A stretch of DNA of 64,000 nucleotides from Yinghuangia elevatio. GTDB lineage: Bacteria > Actinomycetota > Actinomycetes > Streptomycetales > Streptomycetaceae. Of this stretch, positions 41,546 to 49,950 are shown in pieces. The notes beneath the pieces were generated by a model. That model worked only from the letters and a program-made list of their open reading frames with translations. It did not search any database and was not told the DNA's origin. The translations under genes and the position numbers were made by a program. The stretch lies in contig NZ_JBEZFP010000007.1 of assembly GCF_040649515.1 (NCBI RefSeq), positions 59,677 to 123,676 on the forward strand. The letters are read 5' to 3'. The number at the start of each line of letters is the position of its first letter. Within the stretch, counting starts at the first letter, position 1.

Positions 41546-42727
41546 TCAGAGGCCGAGCCGGCGCAGCAGGTCCGCCGGCACCGGTGCCCCCTGCTCGCCG
41601 CCGTACGTCGCGGAGCGCAGCTCGAGGTACATGTGCGCGCACGGCCCTCCCACGACCAGGACTTCGTACCGGGCGCCGGCCGCGTCGGCGAATCCGAGCA
41701 GCGTGAAACCCTCTCTCGGGTAGTCGCAGGGAACCGAGTCGGGCCACGGTTGTATGTCCTGCTCGGGGACCGCGGCGTTGACCAGTGCCCGGATCTCCTC
41801 CCGCTGCGGCCCGAGATCGTCGGTGCCGCGCAGGGTCCAGTCGCCGTCGGGACCGGCGGAGTACCGGCACGCCACGAGATGCGCGGCGGCGTAAGGGACG
41901 ACGTCGCGGTGGAGTCCCAGCGACTCGCGGCGCAACGGCACGCGCCCGGCCGGGCGGGACTCCTCGCACACGGGTGCGGCCGGCGCGGGCGTGGGCGGAT
42001 CGGCCATGCGCTGCTCCTCCAGGAGCGCGGTCATGTGGGTGTCGAAGCCCCGCGCGCCCTGCCGGGTTGTGTCCGAGAAGCGGGCTTCGCCGCAGCCGCC
42101 GAGGTTCATCGGGACGGAGACGCGTATGCCGCCGGGGTAGAGCAGTTCGAGCGTGAGCCACGCGCGGGCGTCCAGCGGGCAGAACGTATGTGGAGGCAGG
42201 CTGTACCGGTCCGCCTCGGCGTAGCTGTTCACCTTCCGGACGACGCGGTCGACGTCGTGGTAGAGGGTGGTCGGCATGGGGCCGACCCGGGTCGCGACGG
42301 GCGGACCGCCCGTCCGGAACGGCTCCGGGGGTTCGCAGAGCCGGGCCGCTACCGCGCCGGTCGCGAGAGTGTGGGCGTTCCCCGCGGTTGCGCGCGGGTC
42401 GAGCGGCGCCGGGACGGGATCGCCCGTGAGCGTTATGGGGCAGTCGAGTTCGACGCGAGGCCCGATCGGGCCCACGGCGGGGTCGAAGACGGGATCAAGG
42501 GCCGGGCCCCGGCGGGGGTCCGGGCTCGGCATGGTGGGCCCGCTGGTGGATTCGCCGCTGGCTCGGCCGTCGTCGAATGCCGCGAACGCGAGCGCGGTTC
42601 CCAGCAGCGCGAGGACCGACGCCGCCGCGGCAGACGCCAGATACCGACGGCGGCGGAGGCCGAGACGAACTCGCGTTGCGGGCGCGGACGCGGCTTCCTG
42701 GTCGGACCCGTCCTGCTGCGCGTGCAT
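41546..42727 (-). CDS. Hypothetical single-pass membrane protein
   Basis: 393 residues. I took the ATG at 42727 (MHAQQDGSDQEAASAPATRV) rather than the longer frame. One transmembrane helix, RYLASAAAASVLALLGTALA, lies near residues 29-48, with a positive cytoplasmic side. The outside part of about 340 residues has six or more cysteines (ELDCPITL, ARLCEPPE, HTFCPLDA, LGGCGEA, PVCEE, SVPCDYP, GGPCAHM), suggesting disulfides, and two similar halves with YREGFTLLG-like strands. Unknown family; a cell-surface role is likely. Confidence 0.72.
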   Translation of the reverse strand: MHAQQDGSDQEAASAPATRVRLGLRRRRYLASAAAASVLALLGTALAFAAFDDGRASGESTSGPTMPSPDPRRGPALDPVFDPAVGPIGPRVELDCPITLTGDPVPAPLDPRATAGNAHTLATGAVAARLCEPPEPFRTGGPPVATRVGPMPTTLYHDVDRVVRKVNSYAEADRYSLPPHTFCPLDARAWLTLELLYPGGIRVSVPMNLGGCGEARFSDTTRQGARGFDTHMTALLEEQRMADPPTPAPAAPVCEESRPAGRVPLRRESLGLHRDVVPYAAAHLVACRYSAGPDGDWTLRGTDDLGPQREEIRALVNAAVPEQDIQPWPDSVPCDYPREGFTLLGFADAAGARYEVLVVGGPCAHMYLELRSATYGGEQGAPVPADLLRRLGL

Positions 42728-42817
42728 CCGTACGCCCCCTTCGCCGTCGTCGTGCGGCCGTCGGCCTTTCGGCACGCGGCGGTTCGACGCGGCGAGGGGG
42801 CGTACGGTTCCCGGGCG

Positions 42818-43390
42818 TCACGTCCGGACGTAGCGCGTCACGGATCCTCCGTCGTCGAAGCGCAGGGTCTCCTTCGGGGTGAACCGACGCGGTTCGAAGT
42901 CGCCGTAAAAGAGCGGGATCCCGGAACGCGAGATGATCGGGTAGGTCTTGAGGACCAGTTCGTCGATCTCGTCGAAGAGCGCGCCCGCGAGGGTCGCGCC
43001 GCCGGCCAGCCAGATGCCCATGTCGCCGTCCTCCGCCTTGAGCGCGCGGACGGTCTCCAGCGGGTCGCCCGCGACCAGGGTGACGTCCGGGGACAGGCTC
43101 TCGGTGATGGTGCTGGTCACGACGTACTGCCGCAGGTGCGGGTACGGGCTGACGTGCCCGGCCTCGACCCCCGGCTCGTAGGTCGCGCGGCCCATGATCA
43201 CGGTGTCGAAGACCCGGGGCGGGCCGTCGACGCCCATGGCCTCGTGGATGAAGGCCGGCAGGGTCTCCGGGTATTCGGCGACGATCCACTTGTGCACGTC
43301 CACGAAGGGCATCAAGTGCTCGAACCCGCCGTCCGGCGCGGCGATGAAGCCGTCGATCGACTGGCTGATGTAGTACGTGAGCTTTCGCAT
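42818..43390 (-). CDS. Dihydrofolate reductase-like (RibD C-terminal) protein
   Basis: 190 residues with the RibD_C/DHFR fold: KLTYYISQSIDGFIAAPDGG at the start, DTVIMGRATYEPGVEAG, and GIWLAGGATLAGALFDEIDE with the NADPH-binding GG. These stand-alone proteins are probably NADPH-dependent reductases, not true folate reductases. It is divergent from a TetR gene 122 bases away, which may control it. Confidence 0.88.
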   Translation of the reverse strand: MRKLTYYISQSIDGFIAAPDGGFEHLMPFVDVHKWIVAEYPETLPAFIHEAMGVDGPPRVFDTVIMGRATYEPGVEAGHVSPYPHLRQYVVTSTITESLSPDVTLVAGDPLETVRALKAEDGDMGIWLAGGATLAGALFDEIDELVLKTYPIISRSGIPLFYGDFEPRRFTPKETLRFDDGGSVTRYVRT

Positions 43391-43512
43391 GTGTCTCCTC
43401 GGGAACTACGCTGCGGCCGATTGACCACGACGCTTATAGTACTTCATGTGTAGTGGTTGGCAAGGGGATGCGCGCCGGAAGATCAGGAACACCCGAGAGG
43501 GAGAAGCGACCG

Positions 43513-44088
43513 ATGGCTCAGAACCCGGAACGACGCGCGGCACTGCTGGACGCCGCGATCGAGGTGCTGGCGCGCGAGGGCGCCCGCGGACTCACCTTTC
43601 GTGCGGTCGACGTACAGGCGGGCGTCCCGACCGGGACGGCGTCGAACTACTTCGGCAAGCGCGACGACCTGCTCAACCAGATCGCCCCGCGCATCTACGC
43701 GCGGCTCGGGCCGGATCCGGACGCCGTCTCGCGGACGCTGGAGGCGCCGCCCTCGAAGGCGATCGTCGTCCGGTTCATGCACGAACTGATGGCCCGGGTC
43801 GGCGCCGACCGCACCGGGTACATCGCCCTCCTCGAACTCCGCCTGGAGGCGACCCGCAGGCCCGAGATGCGCGCGGCGCTGAGCGCGATGCTGCGCCCCG
43901 AGTACGAGGAGGCCATCCGCTTCCACCTCGACAGCGGCCTGCCCGGCGACCGGACGACGGTCAGCGTCCTGTACTTCGCGATGCTCGGCCTGATCGTGGA
44001 GCACCTGACGACTCCGGACGCCATCGCGGCCGACTCGCTGGACGCGCTCGTCGACGGGATCGTGGACCGCGTGGTGCCGGAGGCGTGA
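43513..44088 (+). CDS. TetR family transcriptional regulator
   Basis: 191 residues. The DNA-binding domain is RRAALLDAAIEVLAREGARG, then FRAVDVQAGVPTGTASNYFG, in the subgroup with TASNYF rather than TLYYHF. The effector domain includes RFMHELMARVGADRTGYIAL. GAGGGAGA is upstream. It is divergent from the DHFR-like gene; the intergenic stretch contains an AT-richer patch near 43430-43450 but no clean palindrome. Confidence 0.9.
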   Translation: MAQNPERRAALLDAAIEVLAREGARGLTFRAVDVQAGVPTGTASNYFGKRDDLLNQIAPRIYARLGPDPDAVSRTLEAPPSKAIVVRFMHELMARVGADRTGYIALLELRLEATRRPEMRAALSAMLRPEYEEAIRFHLDSGLPGDRTTVSVLYFAMLGLIVEHLTTPDAIAADSLDALVDGIVDRVVPEA

Positions 44089-44179
44089 GCGGCGCCGCCC
44101 GGTACGTGTGCGCGGACGCGGCGGTCAGGTGGCCGCGGCCGGGCCGCGGACAGGCGTCGCGGGGGGTGAGGGTCGCGGG

Positions 44180-45175
44180 TCAGGCGTCGCGGGTCGGGCG
44201 CAGGCCGTTCGCGCGGGCGTGCGCCAGGAATGCGGCCACACCGTCGCCCGGTACTCCGGGATCACCGGGGCAACCGGGGCCGCCCGGGTCACCCGGGTGT
44301 GCCGGGTCACCGGGCTGCCGCCGGCGGCGGATCAGCCCCACGGCGCCGCGCACCGGGGGGTCGAACGCGCGTACGTCCGTGCCCTCGTAGCCCAGGTGCT
44401 CCACGAGGTCGCGGTACAGGAACACCGAGCCGAGCCCCGCGAGTACGCACGCCACCCACGCCGACCGCTCCTCGGCCTCCATCGCCACGACCGGCTTGAA
44501 CCCCATCCGCCGGAACCCGCGGTCGATGTCGTCGCGACGTCCTGACCCCGGTGGCGGGAGTACGAGCGGGAGCCCGTCCAGGTGCCGCTCGGACAGCGTG
44601 TCGGGCAGATCCAGGCCGGCGGGTGAGACCAACACGACCTCGCGTACCGCGAACTGATCGGCGATCAGATCGTCAGGGGCAGGCAGCGCGGCAACGCCGG
44701 CGTCGGCCTCCCCGCGGCGCAGCGCGTCGAACAGTGCCTCGCGCGAGGCCGAGCGGATCAGCCGGAGCCGCAGGTGCGGATGGCGCGTCGCGAACGTCGG
44801 GATCAGATGCGTGCCGAGGTCGTTGGCCAGCGTCGGCGTCGCGGCGATGCGCAGCGGTTGGGGCTCTGCCGCACCCGACACCTCCGGCGGATCCGCCTGC
44901 GCCAGCCCCTCCAACGCGCGGACGTCCGCCAGGATCGCGCGGGCCAGCCGGACCGCCCGCTCCCCGTCCGGCGACAGCACGGTCCCCCGGTTGGTACGCG
45001 CCAGCAGGCGCATACCGACGCTGCGTTCGAGCTCCAGCAGCGACTTGGACAGTGCGGGCTGGGCGAGGAACAGCGCCGCGGCGGCGGCCGAGATCGAGCC
45101 GTGCTCCGCGACCGCGACCAGGCGGCGAAGCTGATGCACGGTCAGGCGCGGTGTGGTGCCTCCGTCTTGGGCCAT
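44180..45175 (-). CDS. LysR family regulator with collagen-like C-terminal insert
   Basis: 331 residues. The helix-turn-helix is LRRLVAVAEHGSISAAAAAL, then LAQPALSKSLLELERSVGMR. The effector domain has LRIAATPTLANDLGTHLIPT and continues to GYEGTDVRAFDPPVRGAVGL. It then carries an insert of Gly-x-Pro type repeats (PGDPAHPGDPGGPGCPGDPG, about residues 283-310) encoded by a 9-base repeat, followed by a normal-looking last helix VAAFLAHARANGL. The insert falls in a region usually short and surface-exposed. Target unknown. Confidence 0.87.
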   Translation of the reverse strand: MAQDGGTTPRLTVHQLRRLVAVAEHGSISAAAAALFLAQPALSKSLLELERSVGMRLLARTNRGTVLSPDGERAVRLARAILADVRALEGLAQADPPEVSGAAEPQPLRIAATPTLANDLGTHLIPTFATRHPHLRLRLIRSASREALFDALRRGEADAGVAALPAPDDLIADQFAVREVVLVSPAGLDLPDTLSERHLDGLPLVLPPPGSGRRDDIDRGFRRMGFKPVVAMEAEERSAWVACVLAGLGSVFLYRDLVEHLGYEGTDVRAFDPPVRGAVGLIRRRRQPGDPAHPGDPGGPGCPGDPGVPGDGVAAFLAHARANGLRPTRDA

Positions 45176-45370
45176 GCGCGTACTCCGTCGTGCGGTGGTC
45201 GTGCGGTCATGTCGGGCGTCAGGGCGTCGCTCCGGTGCTCGTCGGTCGCCATCGTCGCGCGCCGGGACGCCGGACGCCAGAGTGAGCCGATCATGGCCGA
45301 CCCGCGGCCGGGTCGCGGTCGGGTCGGGGTCGGGTCGCGGTCGGCGCGCACAACTGGATCAGAGCCAGAT

Positions 45371-45451
45371 CAGGGCCGGATCAGGGTCGGCGCACGGCTG
45401 AGTCAGGGCCGGATCAGGGTCGGCGCACGGCTGAGTCAGGGCCGGATCAGG
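45371..45451. repeat. 33-base tandem direct repeat
   Basis: Two perfect copies of a 33-base unit beginning CAGGGCCGGATCAGGGTCGG, followed by a 15-base partial copy, in the non-coding stretch 45176-45468 between the LysR and PASTA genes. Short GGTCG-type repeats precede it. Apart from these the stretch appears empty. Confidence 0.85.
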
Positions 45452-45468
45452 AGTGGGGCGCTATTGGG

Positions 45469-46215
45469 TCAGGGGCACTTCTCGCCGAATTTCACCGCGC
45501 CGAGCCTGATTTTGTCCTCGGGCAACGCCGCGCCCGGGGCCGGGTCCTGGGTGCAGACCTGCCAGTGGTTCTCGACGATGATCGCCCGACCGCTCTTGAG
45601 GTCGTCGGCGTCGACCTTGACCTCGTCGCGCAGAGCCTCGCGTACGACGTTGACGCTGCGGCCGACGACGTTCGGCATGATGCCCTCGGGCGCGGAGGGC
45701 TTCGCGGTGGGCAGCGGGACGGAGGGGCAGTCCTCGTCCTTGCGGACCACGCCGAGCCGCACGGTGGTGTCCTTGTCGATCTTGCCGGGGCCCGGATTCT
45801 GGTCGCACACCTGCCAGTTGCTCAGCAGGATCTGCATGCGCCCGCGGCCGAGCGCGTCGTGGGACTTGATGAAGTGGTAGCCCGAGTACCAGACCGCGTC
45901 CCGCGCCTTCTGGAGGTCGAGTCCGACGACCTGGGGCACGCCGCCCGACGACGTCGCGGGCGGCGCCGGAGTCGGGGTCGGCGCGGGCGCGGCGGCCGGA
46001 GGCGTGGTCCTGGCCCCGGTCTTCGCGGACGGCGCCGGGGCCTGGCCCGGGTCCTGCGGCCCCGCGGCCCCGGGCGGCCCGGTGCCGGGTGCGGCGGACG
46101 AGGAGCCGTCCGCCGGGACGGAGGCCCCCGCCGGCGCGGCGCCGTTGCCGTTGGAGCAGCTCCCGCGGTCGATCAGCGCGGCGAGGATCAGGAGCACGAC
46201 GGCGAGCGCGATCAC
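45469..46215 (-). CDS. Membrane-anchored PASTA-domain protein
   Basis: At least 248 residues. A membrane helix (IALAVVLLILAALIDRG) is followed by a Pro/Ala/Ser linker and two PASTA-like domains: about residues 92-165 (VPQVVGLDLQKARDAVWYSG, then NPGPGKIDKDTTVRLGV) and about 178-248 (MPNVVGRSVNVVREALRDEV, then QDPAPGAALPEDKIRLGAV). Paired cysteines occur in each. PASTA domains bind peptidoglycan fragments; there is no kinase domain. Coding character continues upstream of this GTG (PEWWRDPKRRTGV) to about 46293 with only a CTG available, so the true start may be upstream. Confidence 0.8.
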   Translation of the reverse strand: MIALAVVLLILAALIDRGSCSNGNGAAPAGASVPADGSSSAAPGTGPPGAAGPQDPGQAPAPSAKTGARTTPPAAAPAPTPTPAPPATSSGGVPQVVGLDLQKARDAVWYSGYHFIKSHDALGRGRMQILLSNWQVCDQNPGPGKIDKDTTVRLGVVRKDEDCPSVPLPTAKPSAPEGIMPNVVGRSVNVVREALRDEVKVDADDLKSGRAIIVENHWQVCTQDPAPGAALPEDKIRLGAVKFGEKCP

Positions 46216-46469
46216 GCCGGTACGCCGTTTCGGGTCGCGCCACCACTCCGGTGCGGTGCGCGACCGGCCCTTCCCGGACCCGGCGCTGATCAGCCGACTG
46301 ATGGTGCATCACCCCGAACGACGTTCTGTCCCTGTCTCAGAGCATGCTCGGTACGGCGCGCGCTATGCGCCCCGTGCACCACATGCGCCGATTAGTGTGG
46401 CGCAAGGCGGGACACAGAGGCGTAATTGATATGTTTCCTCCGGTATTTCCCTGATATCGACCGTAATTG

Positions 46470-47084
46470 TCAGGTCTGCAGGCCGAGTTCGGAACGGGCG
46501 TACGCCAACGCGTGCGCGACCCGCTCCTCGCGCTCGACGCCAGGAGCACCGATCACGATTTGCAGCGCGAAGCCGTCGAGCATGCCGTGCAGGCACACCG
46601 TGAAGGCGGCGCGCGCGGCGGCGTCCATCGGCTCCCATTCCCCCGTGGCCGCGCCTGCCATGAGCAACTCCGACAGTTCGGCCGCCCAGACGCGCTCGAT
46701 GTCGTGTCCGGCGTGCAGGACTTCGGGATCGCCGAGCGAGCGCCCGTACACCGCCACCCAGATCGTCCAGCGCGGGTCGGCACGGCCCACGGGGAGGTAG
46801 ATGCCGATGTAGTCGGCCAGGCGTTCGGCGGCGGGCACCCGGCGGGCGAGGAGTTCGCGGCGGCGCTCGCCGAGGCGCTCCTCGCTCCAGCGCAGGGTCT
46901 CGACGAGGAGGCGGTCCTTGGACCCGAAGTAGTAGAGGATGTGGCCGCCGCTGATGCCGAGGCGCTTGCCGAGCGCGGCCATGGTCATCGCGTCGAGGCC
47001 ACCCTCGGCGATCGCCGCGAGTGCCGCCTCGAGGACGACCTCGCGCGGCTGTTCGAGGCGCTTGCGGCGGCCGGTCGCCGGCAT
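46470..47084 (-). CDS. TetR family regulator downstream of agmatine deiminase
   Basis: 204 residues with HTH KRLEQPREVVLEAALAAIAE, then TMAALGKRLGISGGHILYYF; the GGHILYYFGSKDRLLVETL pattern resembles BetI-like repressors of osmolyte or polyamine catabolism. It lies on the same strand 190 bases after the agmatine deiminase gene, and in related Streptomyces loci a TetR gene accompanies this enzyme. Its probable operator is the palindrome at 48587-48605. Confidence 0.9.
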   Translation of the reverse strand: MPATGRRKRLEQPREVVLEAALAAIAEGGLDAMTMAALGKRLGISGGHILYYFGSKDRLLVETLRWSEERLGERRRELLARRVPAAERLADYIGIYLPVGRADPRWTIWVAVYGRSLGDPEVLHAGHDIERVWAAELSELLMAGAATGEWEPMDAAARAAFTVCLHGMLDGFALQIVIGAPGVEREERVAHALAYARSELGLQT

Positions 47085-47118
47085 GGTCGCTCCCCTCCGG
47101 TTGCGTCTCGTTCGCTCT

Positions 47119-47170
47119 CGTCCGGCTCATCCGGGTCGTCCGGCTCGTCTGGCTCATCCGGCTCGTCCGG
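47119..47170. repeat. 9-base tandem repeat between aguA and TetR
   Basis: About six degenerate copies of CTCATCCGG/CTCGTCCGG occupy the gap just upstream of the TetR gene. The same period is seen in other arrays in the window. Confidence 0.75.
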
Positions 47171-47274
47171 TCCCGCCACGGCACGCACGGATCGGGCCCG
47201 GCCGTCGCGTACGAGACCAGTCTCGTCCGGCGCGGCCCCACTTCCTCCACGGGGCCGCGCCGCCGTACGCGGGG

Positions 47275-48336
47275 TCAGACGCGCGGCTGCTGTTGCGTGA
47301 TGCAGTGGATGCCGCCGCCGTTGGCGAAGATCTCGCGGGCGTCCACCAGTTCGATCGTGCGGCCGGGGAAGAGCTTCGCGAACGTCCCGGCGTTCTCCTC
47401 GTCGCGGGGGTCGTCGAAGCCGCACAGCACCACGGCGCCGTTGGCGACGTAGTGGTTGATGTAGCTGTAGTCGACCCAGCCGTGGTCCCCCTCGGTGAGG
47501 ACGGTCGGCGCCGGGATCTCGACGACCTCCAGGCGGCGGCCGCGCGCGTCGGTCGCAGTGCGCAGCAGCGCGGCATTGTCCTTGCCGACCTCGTGGTCGG
47601 GGTGCGCGGGGTCGGGCTGCGTGTGGCACAGAACGACGCCGGGGCGGGCGAACGACGCCACGATGTCGATGTGGCCGCGCGTCCCGTAGCGCTCGTAGTC
47701 GCGGGTGAGGCCGCGCGGCAGCCAGATGACCTTCTCGATGCCGAGGTACGCGCGCAGTTCCTCTTCGACCTGCTCCTTGGTCCAGCCGGGGTTGCGGCCC
47801 TTGTCGAGCTGCACGGTCTCGGTGATCATGACGGTGCCCTCGCCGTCGACGTGGATGCCGCCGCCCTCGTTGACCATGCGGGAGGCGTACCGCTTGGCCC
47901 CGGACAGTTCGATCACGTGCTCGGCGATGTCCTGGTCGCGGTCCCAGGAGGCCCACTCCTGGGCACCCCAGCCGTTGAACACCCAGTCGGCGGCCGCCAG
48001 TCCGCCCTGGCCGTCGGTCAGGAAGGTGGGGCCGATGTCGCGCATCCAGGCGTCGTCGAGCGGGCGTTCGACGACGGTGAGCGGGCGCTCGACGTAGCGG
48101 GCGACGGTCTGCGACTCACCCATGTTGGCCACCATGGTGACCGGCTCGTACCGGGCGATGGTGTCGGCGACCCGGCCCCACGCGACGCGCGCGGCGTGCA
48201 GGTCGCCGTCGCCGTCCTCCCCGGCCTCGCCGTCGCCGAAGGTCTCGTTGGACGTGGGCCAAGCCATCCAGGTCTGCTCGTGTTCGACCCATTCGGCGGG
48301 CATCGAGAAGCCGTCGGCGGCCGGGGTGATGGTCAT
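47275..48336 (-). CDS. aguA: Agmatine deiminase
   Basis: 353 residues. It hydrolyses agmatine to N-carbamoylputrescine and ammonia. The guanidine-modifying fold is complete: MPAEWVEHEQTWMAWPTSNE, DDAWMRDIGPTFLTD, MVNEGGGIHVDGEGTVMITE, the catalytic GHIDIVASFARPGV (His/Asp) and the nucleophile in GGGIHCITQQQ (Cys 345). Its ATG overlaps the stop of the urease relic immediately upstream by four bases. The partner N-carbamoylputrescine amidase is not in the window. Confidence 0.95.
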   Translation of the reverse strand: MTITPAADGFSMPAEWVEHEQTWMAWPTSNETFGDGEAGEDGDGDLHAARVAWGRVADTIARYEPVTMVANMGESQTVARYVERPLTVVERPLDDAWMRDIGPTFLTDGQGGLAAADWVFNGWGAQEWASWDRDQDIAEHVIELSGAKRYASRMVNEGGGIHVDGEGTVMITETVQLDKGRNPGWTKEQVEEELRAYLGIEKVIWLPRGLTRDYERYGTRGHIDIVASFARPGVVLCHTQPDPAHPDHEVGKDNAALLRTATDARGRRLEVVEIPAPTVLTEGDHGWVDYSYINHYVANGAVVLCGFDDPRDEENAGTFAKLFPGRTIELVDAREIFANGGGIHCITQQQPRV

Positions 48337-48565
48337 GTCGGTTGTTCCTTACGGGTGGTGACGACGGGGGTGTCCATGCCCTGGGCGTCGGACGAGGTGA
48401 TGACGTTGGCGGCGCCGACCGTGCGCATCACGTTCGGCATGTGACCGCCCGCGCAACCCTCGACGTTTTGCGCGTGGATCGTTCGCCGCGGGCACGGCGC
48501 GCCCGGGCCAACTCGGCGGCGGTGAAGATCAGCAGCCGGTCGCGCTCGGTGGGGGTGGGTCGCAC
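48333..48565 (-). pseudogene. Urease relic: ureA 5' end fused to an internal ureC fragment
   Basis: A GTG with GGAGG upstream opens VRPTPTERDRLLIFTAAELA, then RARRARG, the N-terminus of urease gamma. At about 48485 the similarity stops. From there, one frame over, the sequence reads RTIHAQNVEGCAGGH, then MPNVMRTVGAANVITSSDAQ. This matches the urease alpha region GRTIHxxHxEGAGGGHAPDI that lies near the nickel centre. The fragment ends in a TGA overlapping the agmatine deiminase ATG. Most of gamma, all of beta and most of alpha are missing. The peptide MPNVMRTVGAAN... (35 residues) may still be translated and couple to aguA. Confidence 0.75.
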
Positions 48566-48586
48566 GGAGCCTCCGGTTTGTACGGC

Positions 48587-48605
48587 GTTCAATACGGGAT
48601 TGAAC
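48587..48605. promoter_or_regulatory. Operator upstream of the urease relic/agmatine deiminase unit
   Basis: Perfect arms GTTCAAT and ATTGAAC around ACGGG, 22 bases before the relic's GTG. It is positioned to control the relic-aguA-TetR transcript, most simply by the TetR encoded downstream. Confidence 0.6.
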
Positions 48606-48667
48606 AGCGTTCTAAACCGGCTGTCAAAGGGTTCCGCCCGAGTGTCCGGCCAACACCCCCGAACAGC

Positions 48668-48713
48668 GGGAGCGCGGGAGCGCGGGAGCGCGGGAGCGCG
48701 GGAGCGCGGGAGC
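48668..48713. repeat. 8-base perfect tandem repeat
   Basis: GGGAGCGC is repeated five times plus six bases. It lies in the non-coding stretch 48606-49029, where I see no gene; the rest is GC-rich with loose CGGCACGGC repeats. Confidence 0.9.
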
Positions 48714-49029
48714 TGAAGCGCAGCGGCGGGAGGTGGCGGGGGCGGGGTTCGGTGGCGGGGGCGAGCTGCGGCACGGCCGTGCAGGCACGGCCGTGGCGGC
48801 TCGACGGCGACACAGTGGCGGCACGGCAGCGGCGCCGTCCCGGCCCGGTAGTGGCCCGGCGGTGGGCAACGCGGAAGCGCACCCCAGGTCCCCGAGTCCG
48901 CTTGACCCTGCGACTGGCGCAAGGCGCGGGACCGAAGCTCGTACTCGGTCTCGTACTCGCGAGGTTCCGCAATGCCGCGAGAGTGCGTCCCGGGCAGCAC
49001 GGACGTGTGCCCCAGTTCCCCGCGGCCGC

Positions 49030-49686
49030 TTAGCGAAGCCGGTCCAGGCGGACGCCCAGCCCGTCCAGGAGCAGGGCCAGGCCGCGTTCGAAGCCGCGTT
49101 CGTCCAAACCGGCCAGGCCGGCCGGTGCGGGCCCCGCCGCGGGGACCGCGTCCGCCGCCTCCAGGGTCTCGGCGAGAGCGGGATACTCCGGCCGGTAGTC
49201 CCGCGGCGCCCGGATGAACCCGGCCGTGTAGGTCTCCAGGACGGACCCGAGCACGAGGTAGTCGATCGCGGCCGCCGTCTCGGCGGCCTCGGCGGGCGGG
49301 AGCCCGTGCCGCAGCAGGGCGGCCGAGATGGCGTCGTACCCGCCCAGGGCCTCCGCGGTCTGCACGGGCCGCCGGGCGACGATCGGCAGGATGCCGTGGT
49401 GCCGCAGGAAGACGCGGCGGTAGCTGCGGGCGTACGCCGTGATGCCGGCCCGCCAGTCCGCCGTCGCCAGCGCCGAGCTGTCGAGCTCCTTGCTGATGAG
49501 TGCGGTCATCGCGTCGAGCAGGTCGTCCTTGGAACTGACGTGGTTGTAGAGCGACGGGCCGCGCACGCCCATCCGGGCCGCGATGGCCCGCATCGTCAGC
49601 GCATCGGGCCCCTCCTCGGCCGAGATGTCGAGCGCGGTCGCCGCGATGGCGTCCCGGCTCAGCAGCGGGTTCGTCGGCCGGCCCAT
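49030..49686 (-). CDS. TetR family regulator (TetR_C-type ligand domain)
   Basis: 218 residues; ATG at 49686 chosen, with a GTG three codons upstream as alternative. HTH: GRPTNPLLSRDAIAATALDI, then MRAIAARMGVRGPSLYNHVS. The C-terminal domain (GITAYARSYRRVFLRHHGIL) is of the tetracycline-repressor type. It is divergent from the APC permease and a 21-base palindrome stands in the gap, so it probably represses the permease-amidohydrolase operon. Confidence 0.9.
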   Translation of the reverse strand: MGRPTNPLLSRDAIAATALDISAEEGPDALTMRAIAARMGVRGPSLYNHVSSKDDLLDAMTALISKELDSSALATADWRAGITAYARSYRRVFLRHHGILPIVARRPVQTAEALGGYDAISAALLRHGLPPAEAAETAAAIDYLVLGSVLETYTAGFIRAPRDYRPEYPALAETLEAADAVPAAGPAPAGLAGLDERGFERGLALLLDGLGVRLDRLR

Positions 49687-49860
49687 CCCATGCACCCCGA
49701 TTCGCTCCCCGACCGCACCCGTGCGCGGATCCAGCCGGTCCTTGCGCCGAAATTCGCGGGCCGGCACCCGGCGGCGGGCATCCGGCCGGTCACCCGGCGT
49801 TGCGAGCGTATCCCGGAATTGGGGTCTTCCCGGAGACCGGGTCGCTCGCCTACAGTCTCC

Positions 49861-49881
49861 AAAACTAACAACGTAAGTTTT
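49861..49881. promoter_or_regulatory. Operator between TetR and APC permease genes
   Basis: AAAACTaAC and GTaAGTTTT are arranged as an inverted repeat around AAC, an AT-rich island 70 bases before the permease ATG. It is a strong candidate binding site for the adjacent TetR. Confidence 0.7.
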
Positions 49882-49950
49882 TCGACCGGACGACGACGCG
49901 ACCACTGTCGTTCACGGCCCGGCCGGTCGACCTCCCCCTGATGAGGGCCC

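Noticed and set aside
45371..45451. 33-base direct repeats considered as a CRISPR array
   Set aside because: The copies are immediately adjacent with no spacers, and no cas genes are present.
48668..48713. 8-base repeats considered as an origin or plasmid iteron
   Set aside because: Units are too short and purely GC-rich, with no initiator gene or AT-rich region.
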